From Comamonadaceae bacterium (GTDB taxonomy: Bacteria > Pseudomonadota > Gammaproteobacteria > Burkholderiales > Burkholderiaceae_C): a DNA stretch of 64,000 nucleotides. The stretch spans positions 1 to 64,000 of the forward strand of contig CANJNC010000012.1 in assembly GCA_947475685.1 (NCBI GenBank), written 5' to 3'. The notes under the pieces were generated by a model, which was not told the DNA's origin, ran no database searches, and saw only the letters and a list, made by a program, of their open reading frames with translations. The position numbers were made by a program, and so were the translations under genes. Below are positions 27,210 through 36,561 of the stretch, piece by piece. Numbering within the stretch: position 1 is the first letter of the stretch; each line of letters begins with the position of its first letter.

Positions 27210-27713
27210 CTAAATTTTAAGCAAGTCATTTAAATAGGGCGCGATGCTTATAAATCCCGTGGAGAGGACAAGGTAGCGAGAAAACTTTCCTAAGGCCATA
27301 TAAGTCAAGCATTTTTTGAGCGGGAGTTCTAGCAAGCCTGCAACAAAACACATGGGATCTCCCACCATGGGTATCCAACTCAAGAGTAAAAGTTTTGGGC
27401 CTGATTGTTGTAGTTTTAAGGCAATCTTTCTTTGTCTCTCCATCATGAACGGGCTACGTTTAGATTTTTCCAAAACTTTGAGAGATTTAAGACCAAGCCA
27501 ATAATTGAATGCTCCTCCTATGGTATTTCCAATGCCAGCCAAAACAATAGCAAGCCAAAAATTTTCAGGGTATAGAGCCAAATATGCAACCAAGACTGGC
27601 TCTGAGCTTAAGGGTAAAAGCGTTGCAGATAAAAAACATACGAGCAGCAAACCACCCATTCCCCATTGAGGTGCGGACATGAGTGTGTGTAGATCACCAA
27701 AGCTTTCAATCAT
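27210..27713 (-). CDS. yqaA: YqaA-family inner-membrane protein (DedA/VTT fold)
   Basis: This 167-residue protein matches YqaA by LPLSSEPVLVAYLAL near residue 32, IGNTIGGAFNYWLG near 61 and WIPMVGDPMCFVAGLL near 112, with four hydrophobic segments. It belongs to the SNARE-associated/VTT superfamily of membrane proteins, with unknown transport or lipid function. It converges on ychF. Confidence 0.88.
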   Translation of the reverse strand: MIESFGDLHTLMSAPQWGMGGLLLVCFLSATLLPLSSEPVLVAYLALYPENFWLAIVLAGIGNTIGGAFNYWLGLKSLKVLEKSKRSPFMMERQRKIALKLQQSGPKLLLLSWIPMVGDPMCFVAGLLELPLKKCLTYMALGKFSRYLVLSTGFISIAPYLNDLLKI

Positions 27714-27917
27714 CTTCGCAGTATAAGTAAGAACTTAAGTCCTTGGAGATTAGAACTTAAGTGAGTAAAAATGATGCCTTGACAGGCTAGGCTTTAAATT
27801 ATTTCTTCAAAAGCGTAACTTTAGATAGGAAATTGATCGCTACAATGGTGCTTTATTTTTAAGCAATTGAATGTTTGTAAAAGTTTGTTCTTTTGGAAAT
27901 TATTGCGCTTTAATTTC
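27714..27917. promoter_or_regulatory. Divergent spacer with two ACTTAAGT palindromes
   Basis: The 204-base spacer between yqaA and dusB-fis contains GAACTTAAGT as a direct repeat at 27731-27740 and 27753-27762, 22 bases apart (about two helical turns), each with the palindrome ACTTAAGT. The repeats lie just upstream of yqaA. Two half-sites on the same face of DNA suggest an operator, but no known regulator site is recognised. Confidence 0.35.
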
Positions 27918-28958
27918 ATGATAAAGATTGGCTCTTTTGACTTGCCCAACCAGCTCTTTGTTGCCCCAATGGCGGGCGTAACGGATCGTCCATTTAGGAC
28001 GCTTTCTAAACGATTGGGTGCTGGTTATGCTGTCAGTGAGATGGTGACGTCTAGGCTTGATTTAATGCAAACACTCAAGACCTCCAGAAGACTCAATCAC
28101 CAGGGTGAAAAGGGGCCTATTGCCGTTCAAATTGCAGGAACCGACCCCGAAATGATGTCCGATGCAGCTCTCTATAATCTTCAAAGAGGGGCACAAATTA
28201 TAGACATCAACATGGGTTGCCCCGCTAAAAAAGTTTGTCAAAAATGGGCTGGATCGGGATTGATGAAGGATGAGGCTTTGGCCCTCTCCATCATCGATGC
28301 AGTGGTTAGAGTTTGTAAGCCCTTTGAAGTACCAGTGACTCTTAAAATGAGGACAGGCTGGAGCGAGTCGACCAAAAATGCAGTGTCCATTGCCAAAGCT
28401 GCAGAATCAGCTGGCATTCAAATGATCACGGTGCATGGTAGAACGCGTGAGCAAGGGTTTGGTGGTTTTGCAGAGTATCAAACGATCAAAGAAATTAAGA
28501 GTGCGATTGCCATCCCCGTTGTGGCCAACGGAGATATTGATTCGCCTCAAAAAGCCAAAGAGGTTTTAGATTTTACAAATGCAGATGCACTCATGATTGG
28601 ACGAGCAGCGCAGGGACGGCCTTGGATTTTCCGTGAAATCTCTCACTACCTTGCAACGTGCAAGGAATTGGCTCCTCCCCGCATTGAGGAGGTGAGGGGC
28701 TTACTGATAGAACACTTGCATGAGCACTACCAATTGTATGGCTCATTCATCGGTGTTCGCTCAGCGCGAAAACACATTGCTTGGTACACCAAAGGACTTC
28801 AAGGATCGATGGAGTTCATGCATGAGCTCAATAAAATTGAAAATACAAATGATCAAATGAATCAAGTGAGCCTATATCTAGATGCTTTGGGGCAAAAATC
28901 TGATCGTTGGCCAAGTCAAGAAACAGTGAATATGAAAAAAATGGAATTGGTCCAATGA
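27918..28958 (+). CDS. dusB: tRNA-dihydrouridine synthase DusB
   Basis: The ATG at 27918 gives the family start MIKIGSFDLPNQLFVAPMAG; the frame extends 17 codons further upstream without support. The 346-residue product has the FMN-barrel motifs APMAGVTDRPFR, INMGCPAKKVC near residue 98 with the catalytic Cys, and VVANGDI near 204. DusB reduces a uridine in the D-loop of tRNAs using FMN and NADPH. Its stop overlaps the fis start, the classic dusB-fis operon. Confidence 0.95.
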   Translation: MIKIGSFDLPNQLFVAPMAGVTDRPFRTLSKRLGAGYAVSEMVTSRLDLMQTLKTSRRLNHQGEKGPIAVQIAGTDPEMMSDAALYNLQRGAQIIDINMGCPAKKVCQKWAGSGLMKDEALALSIIDAVVRVCKPFEVPVTLKMRTGWSESTKNAVSIAKAAESAGIQMITVHGRTREQGFGGFAEYQTIKEIKSAIAIPVVANGDIDSPQKAKEVLDFTNADALMIGRAAQGRPWIFREISHYLATCKELAPPRIEEVRGLLIEHLHEHYQLYGSFIGVRSARKHIAWYTKGLQGSMEFMHELNKIENTNDQMNQVSLYLDALGQKSDRWPSQETVNMKKMELVQ

Positions 28959-29188
28959 GCAAGAAAAACATACAAGACATCGTGCGTCAAAGCATGGAGG
29001 TTTATTTCAAGGATTTAAAAGGGACGGAGCCAGACAACTTGCATGAAATGCTGGTCGAGGTGGTTGAAAAGCCACTGCTCGAAATAGTGATGCGCCAAGC
29101 TCAAGGAAATCAATCAAAGGCAGCGATGTGGTTGGGATTGAATCGAAATACCCTTAGGAAAAAATTATTGGCGCACAAGCTGATTTAA
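28955..29188 (+). CDS. fis: Fis family DNA-binding protein
   Basis: The ATG at 28955 overlaps the dusB stop by 4 bases (ATGA). The 77-residue product has the Fis C-terminal helix-turn-helix GNQSKAAMWLGLNRNTLRKKL. This is the short form usual in Burkholderiales; the enteric protein is 98 residues. It bends DNA and helps control growth-rate-dependent genes. purH follows after about 70 bases. Confidence 0.95.
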   Translation: MSKKNIQDIVRQSMEVYFKDLKGTEPDNLHEMLVEVVEKPLLEIVMRQAQGNQSKAAMWLGLNRNTLRKKLLAHKLI

Positions 29189-29257
29189 ATCAGCTTATTC
29201 AGAGCGTCCATTTTTTGGGATTGCAAATACAAAAATTAATTCAAATGGAATTTTCAA

Positions 29258-30835
29258 ATGAACGCATTGTTGTCCGTATCAGATAAGACGGGTCTTTTAG
29301 AATTTGCCAAAGGCTTGATTGAATGTGGTGTTGGATTGATCTCTACTGGCGGAACAGCTAAACTGCTTGTTGACCACGGCCTGCCTGTGAGGGAAATATT
29401 TGATTTAACTGGGTTTCCAGAAATGCTGGATGGCCGCGTCAAAACGCTTCATCCCAAAGTCCATGCAGGTCTGTTGGCTAGGAGAGACCTCCCCGTTCAC
29501 ATGCAAACGCTCAAGGATCATGGCATTGAGACCATTGATATTTTGGTGGTCAATCTCTACCCCTTTGAAAAAACGGTTGCCAAGCCTGATTGCTCACTTG
29601 AAGTGGCTGTTGAGCAAATTGACATTGGAGGACCGGCAATGGTTCGTTCTGCATCTAAGAACTGGAAGGATGTAGCGGTACTCACCGACCCGGGGCAATA
29701 TCAGAGTTTTTTAAAAGAGTTCCAAGTCAGTAAGCAGGTTTCAAAGAAGACGCATTTTGCTTTGGCTGTCAGCGCATTCAATCAAATCAGTCAATACGAT
29801 GGTGCCATCAGTAATTATTTGTCCTCATTTGACGAAGGCTTTCAGCGAGAGACATTTCCTAAACAATTCAATGCACAATTTTTAAAAGTGCAAGAAATGC
29901 GTTATGGAGAAAATCCTCATCAGAGAGCGGCTTTTTACAAGGACATTGAACCTCAATTGGGTTCTTTGGTCAGCAGTGAGCAACTTCAGGGCAAAGAGTT
30001 GTCTTTCAATAACATTGCCGATTCTGATGCTGCTTGGGAGTGTGTGAAATGTTTTGATGAGCCTGCTTGTGTCATTGTCAAGCATGCCAATCCGTGTGGC
30101 GTGGCCATTGCAGAGTCAGCATTGGGGGCCTATGAAAAGGCGTTCAAAACCGATCCGACTTCTGCATTTGGCGGGATCATTGCCTTGAACCGGGAAGTGG
30201 ATGCGCAGTTGGCCAATGCTTTGATGAAGCAATTCATGGAGGTACTCATGGCTCCTAAGTTTACGGCGCAAGCACTTGAAATTTTGGCCAGCAAGCCCAA
30301 TGTCAGAGTCTTGCAAATGCATCTTTCTGACTCAAGCAATCCGCTGCATATGGATCAAATGGGACGAAATGAGTTTGACTTTAAGCGAGTAGGCTCGGGC
30401 CTGTTGGTTCAATCTTCAGATCACCATGTACTGACAGAAAATGACTTAAAAATTGTGACCCACAAACCACCGACAAAAGAGCAAATCAAGGACATGCTAT
30501 TTGCTTGGAGAGTTGCACACTATGTCAAAAGCAATGCAATCGTTTTTTGCAGCAACGGCATGACGATGGGTGTGGGGGCCGGCCAAATGAGTCGATTGGA
30601 CTCGGCAAGAATAGCCAGTATCAAGGCCAAGGAAGCGGGTTTAAGCTTGCTTGGGTCGGTGGTCGCAAGCGATGCATTTTTCCCGTTTAGGGATGGTTTG
30701 GATGTCGTGGTCTGCGCTGGGGCTAGCGCAGTGATTCACCCAGGTGGCTCAATGAGAGATCAAGAAGTGATTGACGCAGCCAATGAACATGGCATTGCCA
30801 TGGTCTTTACGGGTGTCAGGCACTTTAGGCATTGA
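29258..30835 (+). CDS. purH: Bifunctional AICAR formyltransferase/IMP cyclohydrolase PurH
   Basis: The 525-residue protein has the N-terminal cyclohydrolase (MGS-like) domain, with [15 protein letters not shown] and [11 protein letters not shown], and the C-terminal formyltransferase domain with [28 protein letters not shown] near residue 272 (KH pair) and [10 protein letters not shown] near 474. It performs the last two steps of IMP synthesis in the cytosol. It follows fis, as in many Burkholderiales, and converges on hemL. Confidence 0.98.
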   Translation: MNALLSVSDKTGLLEFAKGLIECGVGLISTGGTAKLLVDHGLPVREIFDLTGFPEMLDGRVKTLHPKVHAGLLARRDLPVHMQTLKDHGIETIDILVVNLYPFEKTVAKPDCSLEVAVEQIDIGGPAMVRSASKNWKDVAVLTDPGQYQSFLKEFQVSKQVSKKTHFALAVSAFNQISQYDGAISNYLSSFDEGFQRETFPKQFNAQFLKVQEMRYGENPHQRAAFYKDIEPQLGSLVSSEQLQGKELSFNNIADSDAAWECVKCFDEPACVIVKHANPCGVAIAESALGAYEKAFKTDPTSAFGGIIALNREVDAQLANALMKQFMEVLMAPKFTAQALEILASKPNVRVLQMHLSDSSNPLHMDQMGRNEFDFKRVGSGLLVQSSDHHVLTENDLKIVTHKPPTKEQIKDMLFAWRVAHYVKSNAIVFCSNGMTMGVGAGQMSRLDSARIASIKAKEAGLSLLGSVVASDAFFPFRDGLDVVVCAGASAVIHPGGSMRDQEVIDAANEHGIAMVFTGVRHFRH

Positions 30836-30891
30836 GCAATGCTTTGTCTTTGGGGTGACTCCCTTGCCATTGAGAACCATGTCGATGGCTC

Positions 30892-32187
30892 TTAGAGCGA
30901 CTTAAACACCTTGTCTGCCGTGTCTAGCGTCTCTTGGATGTCGGTGCTCGAATGCGCTGCACTCACAAACCCCGCTTCATAAAGTGCAGGCGCAAAATAC
31001 ACCCCGCGGCTGAGCATGCCATGGAAGTACCGATTGAACTGTTCTCCATTGCTTTTCATCACTTCTGTGTAGTTCTTTGGCAATTGGGGCAGCAAGAAGA
31101 AACCAAACATACCACCTTCACAATCCGCACTAAGGGCTACGCCATTGCTTTTGGCAACTTTCATCAAGCCTTCTGTAAGCGACTTTGTTGATGCATGCAA
31201 TGACTCAAAGAATCCAGGCTCAGAAATGGCTTTCAGCGTGGCAATGCCACACGCGGTGGCCACGGGGTTGCCGCTCAAGGTGCCAGCTTGATAGACGGGC
31301 CCCATGGGGGCGAGTTGTTCCATGATGGTTTTTTTCCCACCAAAGGCAGCCAAAGGCATGCCCCCACCAATGACTTTGCCCATGACGGTCATATCGGGTT
31401 CAAACCCAGGGATGGATTTTTGGTAAACACTTTGTGCGCTGCCTAAAGCGACTCGGCATCCACTCATGACTTCATCAAAGACCAAGAGTGTCTGATGTTT
31501 GGTGCACAGTTCTCTGCAAAGCGACATGAAGGGCACGCTTGCGCGAACAAAATTCATATTTCCGGCAATGGGTTCAATCATGATGCAGGCAATCTCTTTG
31601 CCATGAAGCTCGAAGGCTTCTTTCAATTGTTCAAGATTGTTGTATTCCAAGACCAAGGTATCTTTGACCACTTCGGGGGGCACACCTGCGCTCGTGGGGT
31701 TTCCAAATGTGGCCAAGCCAGAGCCCGCCTTGACCAGCAAAGCATCGGCATGACCGTGGTAGCAACCCTCGAATTTAATGAGTTTTTGTCGACCGGTGGC
31801 GCCTCTGGCCAAACGAATGGCAGACATGGCCGCTTCTGTGCCCGAACTGACCAGACGCACCATTTCCATTGAGGGCGTCAAAGCAATCAGCATTTCTGCC
31901 AGTTCAATTTCTCTTTCGGTTGGCGCTCCAAATGAAAAACCTTCTAGAGCCGCTTTTTGAACAGCCTCTAAAACACGTGGGTCACCATGTCCCAAAATCA
32001 TGGGTCCCCAAGAGCCAATGTAATCAATGAACTTTTGATGGTTGGCATCCCAAAAATAAGCCCCCTTGGCGCGGGTGACGAATTTAGGCGTGCCGCCTAC
32101 CGCTTTGAAAGCCCTGACCGGCGAATTCACGCCACCTGGAATGACCTGTCTGGCTCGGTCAAATAAGGACTGATTCTTGTCAATCAT
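30892..32187 (-). CDS. hemL: Glutamate-1-semialdehyde 2,1-aminomutase HemL
   Basis: Start at 32185-32187 (MIDKNQSL) is chosen because GAGGAAT lies 7 bases before it and the earlier in-frame ATG is part of that ribosome-binding site. The 431-residue protein has [21 protein letters not shown] near 120, the PLP Lys in [11 protein letters not shown] near residue 266, and a class III aminotransferase fold. It makes 5-aminolevulinate for heme. thiD lies 21 bases upstream on the same strand. Confidence 0.97.
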   Translation of the reverse strand: MIDKNQSLFDRARQVIPGGVNSPVRAFKAVGGTPKFVTRAKGAYFWDANHQKFIDYIGSWGPMILGHGDPRVLEAVQKAALEGFSFGAPTEREIELAEMLIALTPSMEMVRLVSSGTEAAMSAIRLARGATGRQKLIKFEGCYHGHADALLVKAGSGLATFGNPTSAGVPPEVVKDTLVLEYNNLEQLKEAFELHGKEIACIMIEPIAGNMNFVRASVPFMSLCRELCTKHQTLLVFDEVMSGCRVALGSAQSVYQKSIPGFEPDMTVMGKVIGGGMPLAAFGGKKTIMEQLAPMGPVYQAGTLSGNPVATACGIATLKAISEPGFFESLHASTKSLTEGLMKVAKSNGVALSADCEGGMFGFFLLPQLPKNYTEVMKSNGEQFNRYFHGMLSRGVYFAPALYEAGFVSAAHSSTDIQETLDTADKVFKSL

Positions 32188-32208
32188 GGTTAAATTCCTC
32201 AAAAAAAC

Positions 32209-33135
32209 TCAATGACGTGTTTCATGCCCAGGCAGAGGAAAATCACCCAGTCCCTTGCCATGCTCTGGGGCGTTGTCTAGGGAAGTTTCATTTTCTTCAG
32301 ATTGCGCCCAAAACAACCGATCTGCAATCACGTGACCCATGCCTGGTCTAAAGCCAGAGTCAAGTGCGCGATCTAAAAAGCTCAAGCTCTCCTTGGTGGC
32401 CGCTTCCAAATCTGTCCCTGTTGCAACAAGCGCTGCCAAAGCAGCGCTTAGGGTGTCGCCCGCTCCGGAAAAGACGGCATCAAATTTCTCAAATTTCTCG
32501 CTCACAAGCACGCTGTTGGGAGAGGCCAAAGTGTTTTCTATGAATTGATCGGGCATTTGAATGCCCGTCACCAACACATAGGGCGTGCCCATTTCGTAGG
32601 CTGCACGCGCGAGGTCTCTTGGGCCGGGCGCGCGCTCACTCGACCAATCGGGCAGCAGCCATCTCCAAAGCGTGTTGTGGTTTCCAACCAAAACAGTACT
32701 TTGAGGCAAGATGAGTTCTTTAAAGGCATCTAGGTAGGAGTCGATTTGATCTTCGCTCCACCAAGAAAGATTGGGCATGTAGGCAATCACAGGGACATTG
32801 GCATAGTCTGTACTGATTTGTGCAATGGCACTTAGGTTTTCTGGGCTGCCGCAAAAGCCCACTTTAATCACGCAAACAGCAATGTCTTCCAAGACCGCAC
32901 GAGCTTGTTCACTCACGGCCTCTTCATCAAAAGCGATGTGATCAAAAATTTCTGCAGTGTCGCGCATATAAGCGCCTGTAACCACTGGCAGGGCATGAGC
33001 GCCTATGGATGCAATGCTTAGTGTATCCGCGCTCAACCCCCCCGAGCCAGAGGGGTCGCTTGCATTAAACACCAAAACACAAGCGGGGGACTCTTCTAAA
33101 GCCTCTAAATCAATCGGATCAATTTCTTCTGTCAT
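32209..33135 (-). CDS. thiD: Phosphomethylpyrimidine kinase (ThiD-like)
   Basis: The ATG at 33133-33135 (MTEEIDP) is preferred to the upstream one, which would place 26 odd residues before the conserved core. The 308-residue protein matches ThiD by VFNASDPSGSGGLSADTLS near the N-terminus and SGAGDTLSAALAAL near residue 243. In enteric ThiD the corresponding anion-hole motif is GTGC with a catalytic Cys; here it is GAGD as in PfkB-type and pyridoxal kinases. It phosphorylates HMP or HMP-P for thiamine synthesis, but a changed substrate is possible. It is divergent from the rubredoxin gene. Confidence 0.85.
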   Translation of the reverse strand: MTEEIDPIDLEALEESPACVLVFNASDPSGSGGLSADTLSIASIGAHALPVVTGAYMRDTAEIFDHIAFDEEAVSEQARAVLEDIAVCVIKVGFCGSPENLSAIAQISTDYANVPVIAYMPNLSWWSEDQIDSYLDAFKELILPQSTVLVGNHNTLWRWLLPDWSSERAPGPRDLARAAYEMGTPYVLVTGIQMPDQFIENTLASPNSVLVSEKFEKFDAVFSGAGDTLSAALAALVATGTDLEAATKESLSFLDRALDSGFRPGMGHVIADRLFWAQSEENETSLDNAPEHGKGLGDFPLPGHETRH

Positions 33136-33251
33136 GGCAATCTGTACAATAGACTCTATTCTAAGCGAGCTAAAACAGGATTGAGCTTTTTTTATCAATC
33201 CAGATGGATGCAAGCACTAAAAAAATTGATTGAATTGGGGATAAAGAGTTT

Positions 33252-33422
33252 ATGGCCAGTATCACTTGGATGTGTTTGATTTGTGGTTGGATTTATGACG
33301 AGACCTTGGGTGCTCCTGATCACGGTATTGAACCAGGCACGCCTTGGTCTGAGGTACCGATGAATTGGACTTGTCCCGAGTGCGGCGCGAGAAAGGATGA
33401 CTTTGAAATGGTGCCCCTTTAG
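33252..33422 (+). CDS. Rubredoxin
   Basis: This small gene encodes 56 residues. The single-iron site is formed by MCLICGW (Cys8 and Cys11) and WTCPECG (Cys41 and Cys44), with the conserved Tyr15 and a DDFEMVPL end. The length and spacing fit classic rubredoxins. It passes single electrons to oxygenases or hydroxylases. It lies divergent from thiD in the arrangement common in Burkholderiales. It is a candidate electron donor for oxygenases elsewhere in this genome, but there is no direct evidence for that. Confidence 0.95.
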   Translation: MASITWMCLICGWIYDETLGAPDHGIEPGTPWSEVPMNWTCPECGARKDDFEMVPL

Positions 33423-33425
33423 AGT

Positions 33426-33439
33426 CCGCCATCAGGCGG
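33426..33439. terminator. Short hairpin between rubredoxin and photolyase genes
   Basis: CCGCC-ATCA-GGCGG forms a five-pair stem just after the rubredoxin stop, with only a short T stretch (GGATTTTTG) about 17 bases beyond. It lies in the 23-base gap between two convergent genes. A weak terminator is possible. Confidence 0.35.
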
Positions 33440-33445
33440 TGCCCT

Positions 33446-34927
33446 TCAACTTGGATTTTTGATCACGGAATACCGTTTAAGTGTGCTCTCTCTTGCCTGA
33501 GCGTGATCAATGATGGGCATGGGATAGTCCTTTCCCAATTGCACGCCTGCTAGGGTTTCCCCCTTGGGGACTGCTTGCCAAGGGGCGTGCAACGCTTTGC
33601 TTGGCCAATCTTTGAACGCGGGCAGATACTTTTTAATGAATTTTGCATCTGGATCAAATTTTTCACTTTGCGTGATGGGATTGAAGATCCGAAAGTAAGG
33701 CTGAGCATCGCAACCGCTCGAACTTGCCCACTGCCAACCCCCATTGTTCGCAGCCAAATCGAAGTCATTGAGGTGGGTGGCAAAGTAAGCCTCGCCCCAT
33801 TTCCAGTCAATTCCCAAATCTTTGACCAAAAAACTGGCGACGACCATTCTTAAGCGGTTGTGCATATAGCCAGTTTGATTGATTTGTTTCATGGCCGCAT
33901 CAACCAACGGGTACCCCGTTTCTCCTAAACACCATGCTTGAAAGAGTTTTTTAGCTTTTGGGCCACTCTCCCAAAGAATTCGATCGTATTCTGGTTTGAA
34001 TGCGCCGTGGACGACTCTGGGGTGGTGATGAAGAATTTGGTGGTAAAAATCTCGCCAGATCAGCTCAGACAACCAGGTGCTGGCTCCCAAATTGTCCTCT
34101 TGACTGGCCTGCCATGAAAGAGATACCAGTTGGCGTATCGAAACAGTGCCAAACCTCAAGTGTGTGCTCAGATAACTAGGCCCTTTGATGGCTGGAAAAT
34201 CCCGTGTATCTTTGTACAGACTCAATCGAGGTTTAAAGTCCTTGATCAGTTTTTGGGCGCCTTTTTCTCCCGTGGGAAAAAGAAGTTCGCTCAAATTGGT
34301 CTTTTGAAACCCCATGCTGTCTAGGGATGGAATGGGGGTGCACAATGAAGGCGGGCGAGCTGAAAAGCGCGAGTGGTGTGCACTGGCATCATGGTTTTGG
34401 AAGTCTTTGGATTGAATTTTTTTGAGCCACGCATTTTTATAAGGTGTAAAAACACCGTAGGGCGTGCCCATCAACGTCATCACCTCAGAGCGCTCAAAGA
34501 GGACGTGGTCTTTGTGGGTTTCAAAATGAATGCCTTTTTGTGCCAATTCACCCCTGATCTTGGCGTCGCGTTGGAGGCTTTGTGGTTCATCGTCATGGTT
34601 CGCAAACACGGCATCCACGCCCAATTCAATGGCCAAGCGGGGAATGGCCTCAATGGCGCTAGCAAACTGCACAATGAGCCCACTTTGCTTTTCATTTGAA
34701 GCGCCTTTGATCGCCTCGTCCAAGGCTTCTAGAGACTTTAAAATGAACTCCACCCTGCGGTCATAAGTGGGCAATGCACTTAAGATATTGGTGTCTAAGA
34801 TGAAGACGGCGTGAAGTTTTTTGCACTTTTGAAGAGCAAAATACAAGGCTTTGTTGTCTTGAAGCCTTAAATCTCTTCTAAACCACATCATTCCACTCGC
34901 AAATTGAGGGTCACTTGGAATTGTCAT
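33446..34927 (-). CDS. phrB: Deoxyribodipyrimidine photolyase
   Basis: The 493-residue protein has an N-terminal antenna-binding domain (MMWFRRDLRLQDNKALY) and a C-terminal FAD domain with LIWRDFYHQIL, TGYPLVDAAMKQINQTGYMHNR and NNGGWQWASSSGCDAQPYFRIFNP. It repairs cyclobutane pyrimidine dimers with blue light. Presence suits a sunlit habitat. It is divergent from yqgE and converges on rubredoxin. Confidence 0.95.
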   Translation of the reverse strand: MTIPSDPQFASGMMWFRRDLRLQDNKALYFALQKCKKLHAVFILDTNILSALPTYDRRVEFILKSLEALDEAIKGASNEKQSGLIVQFASAIEAIPRLAIELGVDAVFANHDDEPQSLQRDAKIRGELAQKGIHFETHKDHVLFERSEVMTLMGTPYGVFTPYKNAWLKKIQSKDFQNHDASAHHSRFSARPPSLCTPIPSLDSMGFQKTNLSELLFPTGEKGAQKLIKDFKPRLSLYKDTRDFPAIKGPSYLSTHLRFGTVSIRQLVSLSWQASQEDNLGASTWLSELIWRDFYHQILHHHPRVVHGAFKPEYDRILWESGPKAKKLFQAWCLGETGYPLVDAAMKQINQTGYMHNRLRMVVASFLVKDLGIDWKWGEAYFATHLNDFDLAANNGGWQWASSSGCDAQPYFRIFNPITQSEKFDPDAKFIKKYLPAFKDWPSKALHAPWQAVPKGETLAGVQLGKDYPMPIIDHAQARESTLKRYSVIKNPS

Positions 34928-34952
34928 ATGGCACCTTTGCTAAAATTGCTCA

Positions 34953-35555
34953 ATGAACACTGAAACACCATCTATCAACTTGACGCATCATTTTTTGATT
35001 GCGATGCCTGGTATGCAAGATGGAACGTTCAACAAGAGTGTAGTTTACATGTGCGAGCACAGTGAGCGTGGCGCCCTGGGGTTGGTGATCAATAAGCCCA
35101 GTGAGATGACCATGAAGGGTTTATTTGAAAAGGTTGACTTGCCCCTTGGGCGTTTGGATTTGACTTTGTGCCCGGTTTTTCAAGGCGGTCCCGTGCACAC
35201 CGAGCGTGGTTTTGTGCTTCATGAGTCCATTGTCTTGGAGGAGCCACTCAAGCCCAACGACCCTATTTACGCCTCGACGTTGAGTATTCCAGGGGGCTTG
35301 GAGATGACCACCTCTAGAGATGTATTGGAAGCGCTCTCTACGGGCGCGGGACCTAAAAAGGTGTTGATTTCTTTGGGTTATGCGGCCTGGGCTCAGGGTC
35401 AATTGGAGTCAGAAATTGCGGAGAACGCTTGGCTTACAGTCGATGCGGATTTGCAGGTCATCTTTGACACCCCTGTAGCCCAAAGGTATGACAAAGCACT
35501 GTCTTTATTGGGCTTGGAGTCTTGGATGATTTCTCCTGACGCAGGTCATGCATGA
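34953..35555 (+). CDS. yqgE: YqgE/AlgH family protein
   Basis: The 200-residue protein shows FLIAMPGMQDGTFNKSVVYMCEH at the N-terminus and GALGLVINKPSEMTMKGLF, both typical of YqgE, and ends with WMISPDAGHA. Function is unknown, though it travels with ruvX in nearly all proteobacteria. It begins the rightward yqgE-ruvX-pyrR-pyrB-pyrC-plsC block. Confidence 0.94.
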   Translation: MNTETPSINLTHHFLIAMPGMQDGTFNKSVVYMCEHSERGALGLVINKPSEMTMKGLFEKVDLPLGRLDLTLCPVFQGGPVHTERGFVLHESIVLEEPLKPNDPIYASTLSIPGGLEMTTSRDVLEALSTGAGPKKVLISLGYAAWAQGQLESEIAENAWLTVDADLQVIFDTPVAQRYDKALSLLGLESWMISPDAGHA

Positions 35556-35558
35556 ACC

Positions 35559-36017
35559 ATGGGGTCGGTTCAATTGAATAACCCCCCCAACTCATTTTTA
35601 GCCTTTGATTTGGGGCACAAAAGGACCGGCCTAGCCTATGGCACAATGATTTTGTCTCAAGCCAGTCCTGTGGGTGTTGTTCAGGCTGAGGGCGAGAAGC
35701 GCTTTGAGGCGTTTTCCTCTTACATTCAAACTTGGCAGCCCGATGCCTTGGTGGTGGGAATCCCTTATCATCCTGATGGTGTCGCCCACGAAAATACCCA
35801 ATTCGCAAAAAAAATAGCAAAACTGTTGAAAGCAAAATTCAAGTTGAGTGTTTTTGAAATTGACGAGAGGTACAGCACCACTGAGGCGATCAGTCTCAAT
35901 CAGAGCAATCGACTTAAGTCCAACAAAGCCCCTCAGGACGTGGACGCTTTGTCGGCTTGCATCATTTTGAATCAATTTTTCTCGCAATGGAGTGCGGGTT
36001 CTCTGGAGTCCATATGA
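35559..36017 (+). CDS. ruvX: Holliday junction resolvase-like protein RuvX (YqgF)
   Basis: The 152-residue RNase H-fold protein carries AFDLGHKRTGLAYG with the first acidic metal ligand, FEIDERYSTTEA with the second, and DVDALSACIILNQF with the third. Family members process pre-16S rRNA ends. It follows yqgE by 3 bases. Confidence 0.95.
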   Translation: MGSVQLNNPPNSFLAFDLGHKRTGLAYGTMILSQASPVGVVQAEGEKRFEAFSSYIQTWQPDALVVGIPYHPDGVAHENTQFAKKIAKLLKAKFKLSVFEIDERYSTTEAISLNQSNRLKSNKAPQDVDALSACIILNQFFSQWSAGSLESI

Positions 36018-36059
36018 TCGAAATTGTTGCCCAGCCCTTGGGTCCTTTAGGATGAAAAA

Positions 36060-36560
36060 ATGAAACTTGGACAAGTCTCGCTCGATGCAGAAGCTCTTTA
36101 TTTGAACTTGTTAAAAGGAGTCGATGGTTTGATGGTAGAAAATACCCGCTTGGTAGGCATCACCTCCGGTGGGGCTTGGTTGGCCAAAAGACTGGCGCAG
36201 GACTTGCCACAAAAGCCCATGGTGGGCGTCATCTCTTCTGCCATGCATCGAGACGATTTTGACAAACGTGGCTTGTCTGATGGAGGGCAAACTGTTTTAC
36301 CCTTTGAGATCGAGGGGGCGGACATTGTGCTCATTGATGATGTACTTTTTACCGGTCGCACCATACGTGCAGTGATCAATGAGCTCTTTGATTACGGTCG
36401 ACCTGCTCGAGTGAGGTTGGCGGTCTTGGTGGACCGTGGTGAGCGAGAGTTACCCATACAGGCCAATTTCTCTGCCGCAAGCTTGGCGCTTGGAAAAGAG
36501 CAGTCCTTGGCCTTGGCCTTGAATGACAAGGGCAACTTTCACTTTTCTTTGGAGAACTGA
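36060..36560 (+). CDS. pyrR: Bifunctional pyr operon regulator/uracil phosphoribosyltransferase PyrR
   Basis: The 166-residue protein has the PRPP motif [15 protein letters not shown] near residue 93 of the type I phosphoribosyltransferase fold. In Gram-positive bacteria PyrR binds pyr mRNA; here the leader between ruvX and pyrR is only about 40 bases, so I see no attenuator. It precedes pyrB by one base. Confidence 0.93.
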   Translation: MKLGQVSLDAEALYLNLLKGVDGLMVENTRLVGITSGGAWLAKRLAQDLPQKPMVGVISSAMHRDDFDKRGLSDGGQTVLPFEIEGADIVLIDDVLFTGRTIRAVINELFDYGRPARVRLAVLVDRGERELPIQANFSAASLALGKEQSLALALNDKGNFHFSLEN

Positions 36561-36561
36561 A

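Noticed and set aside
36523-36561. Upstream ATG for pyrB
   Set aside because: It lies inside pyrR and encodes residues not found in the family; the TTG at 36562 has a ribosome-binding site and gives the usual N-terminus.
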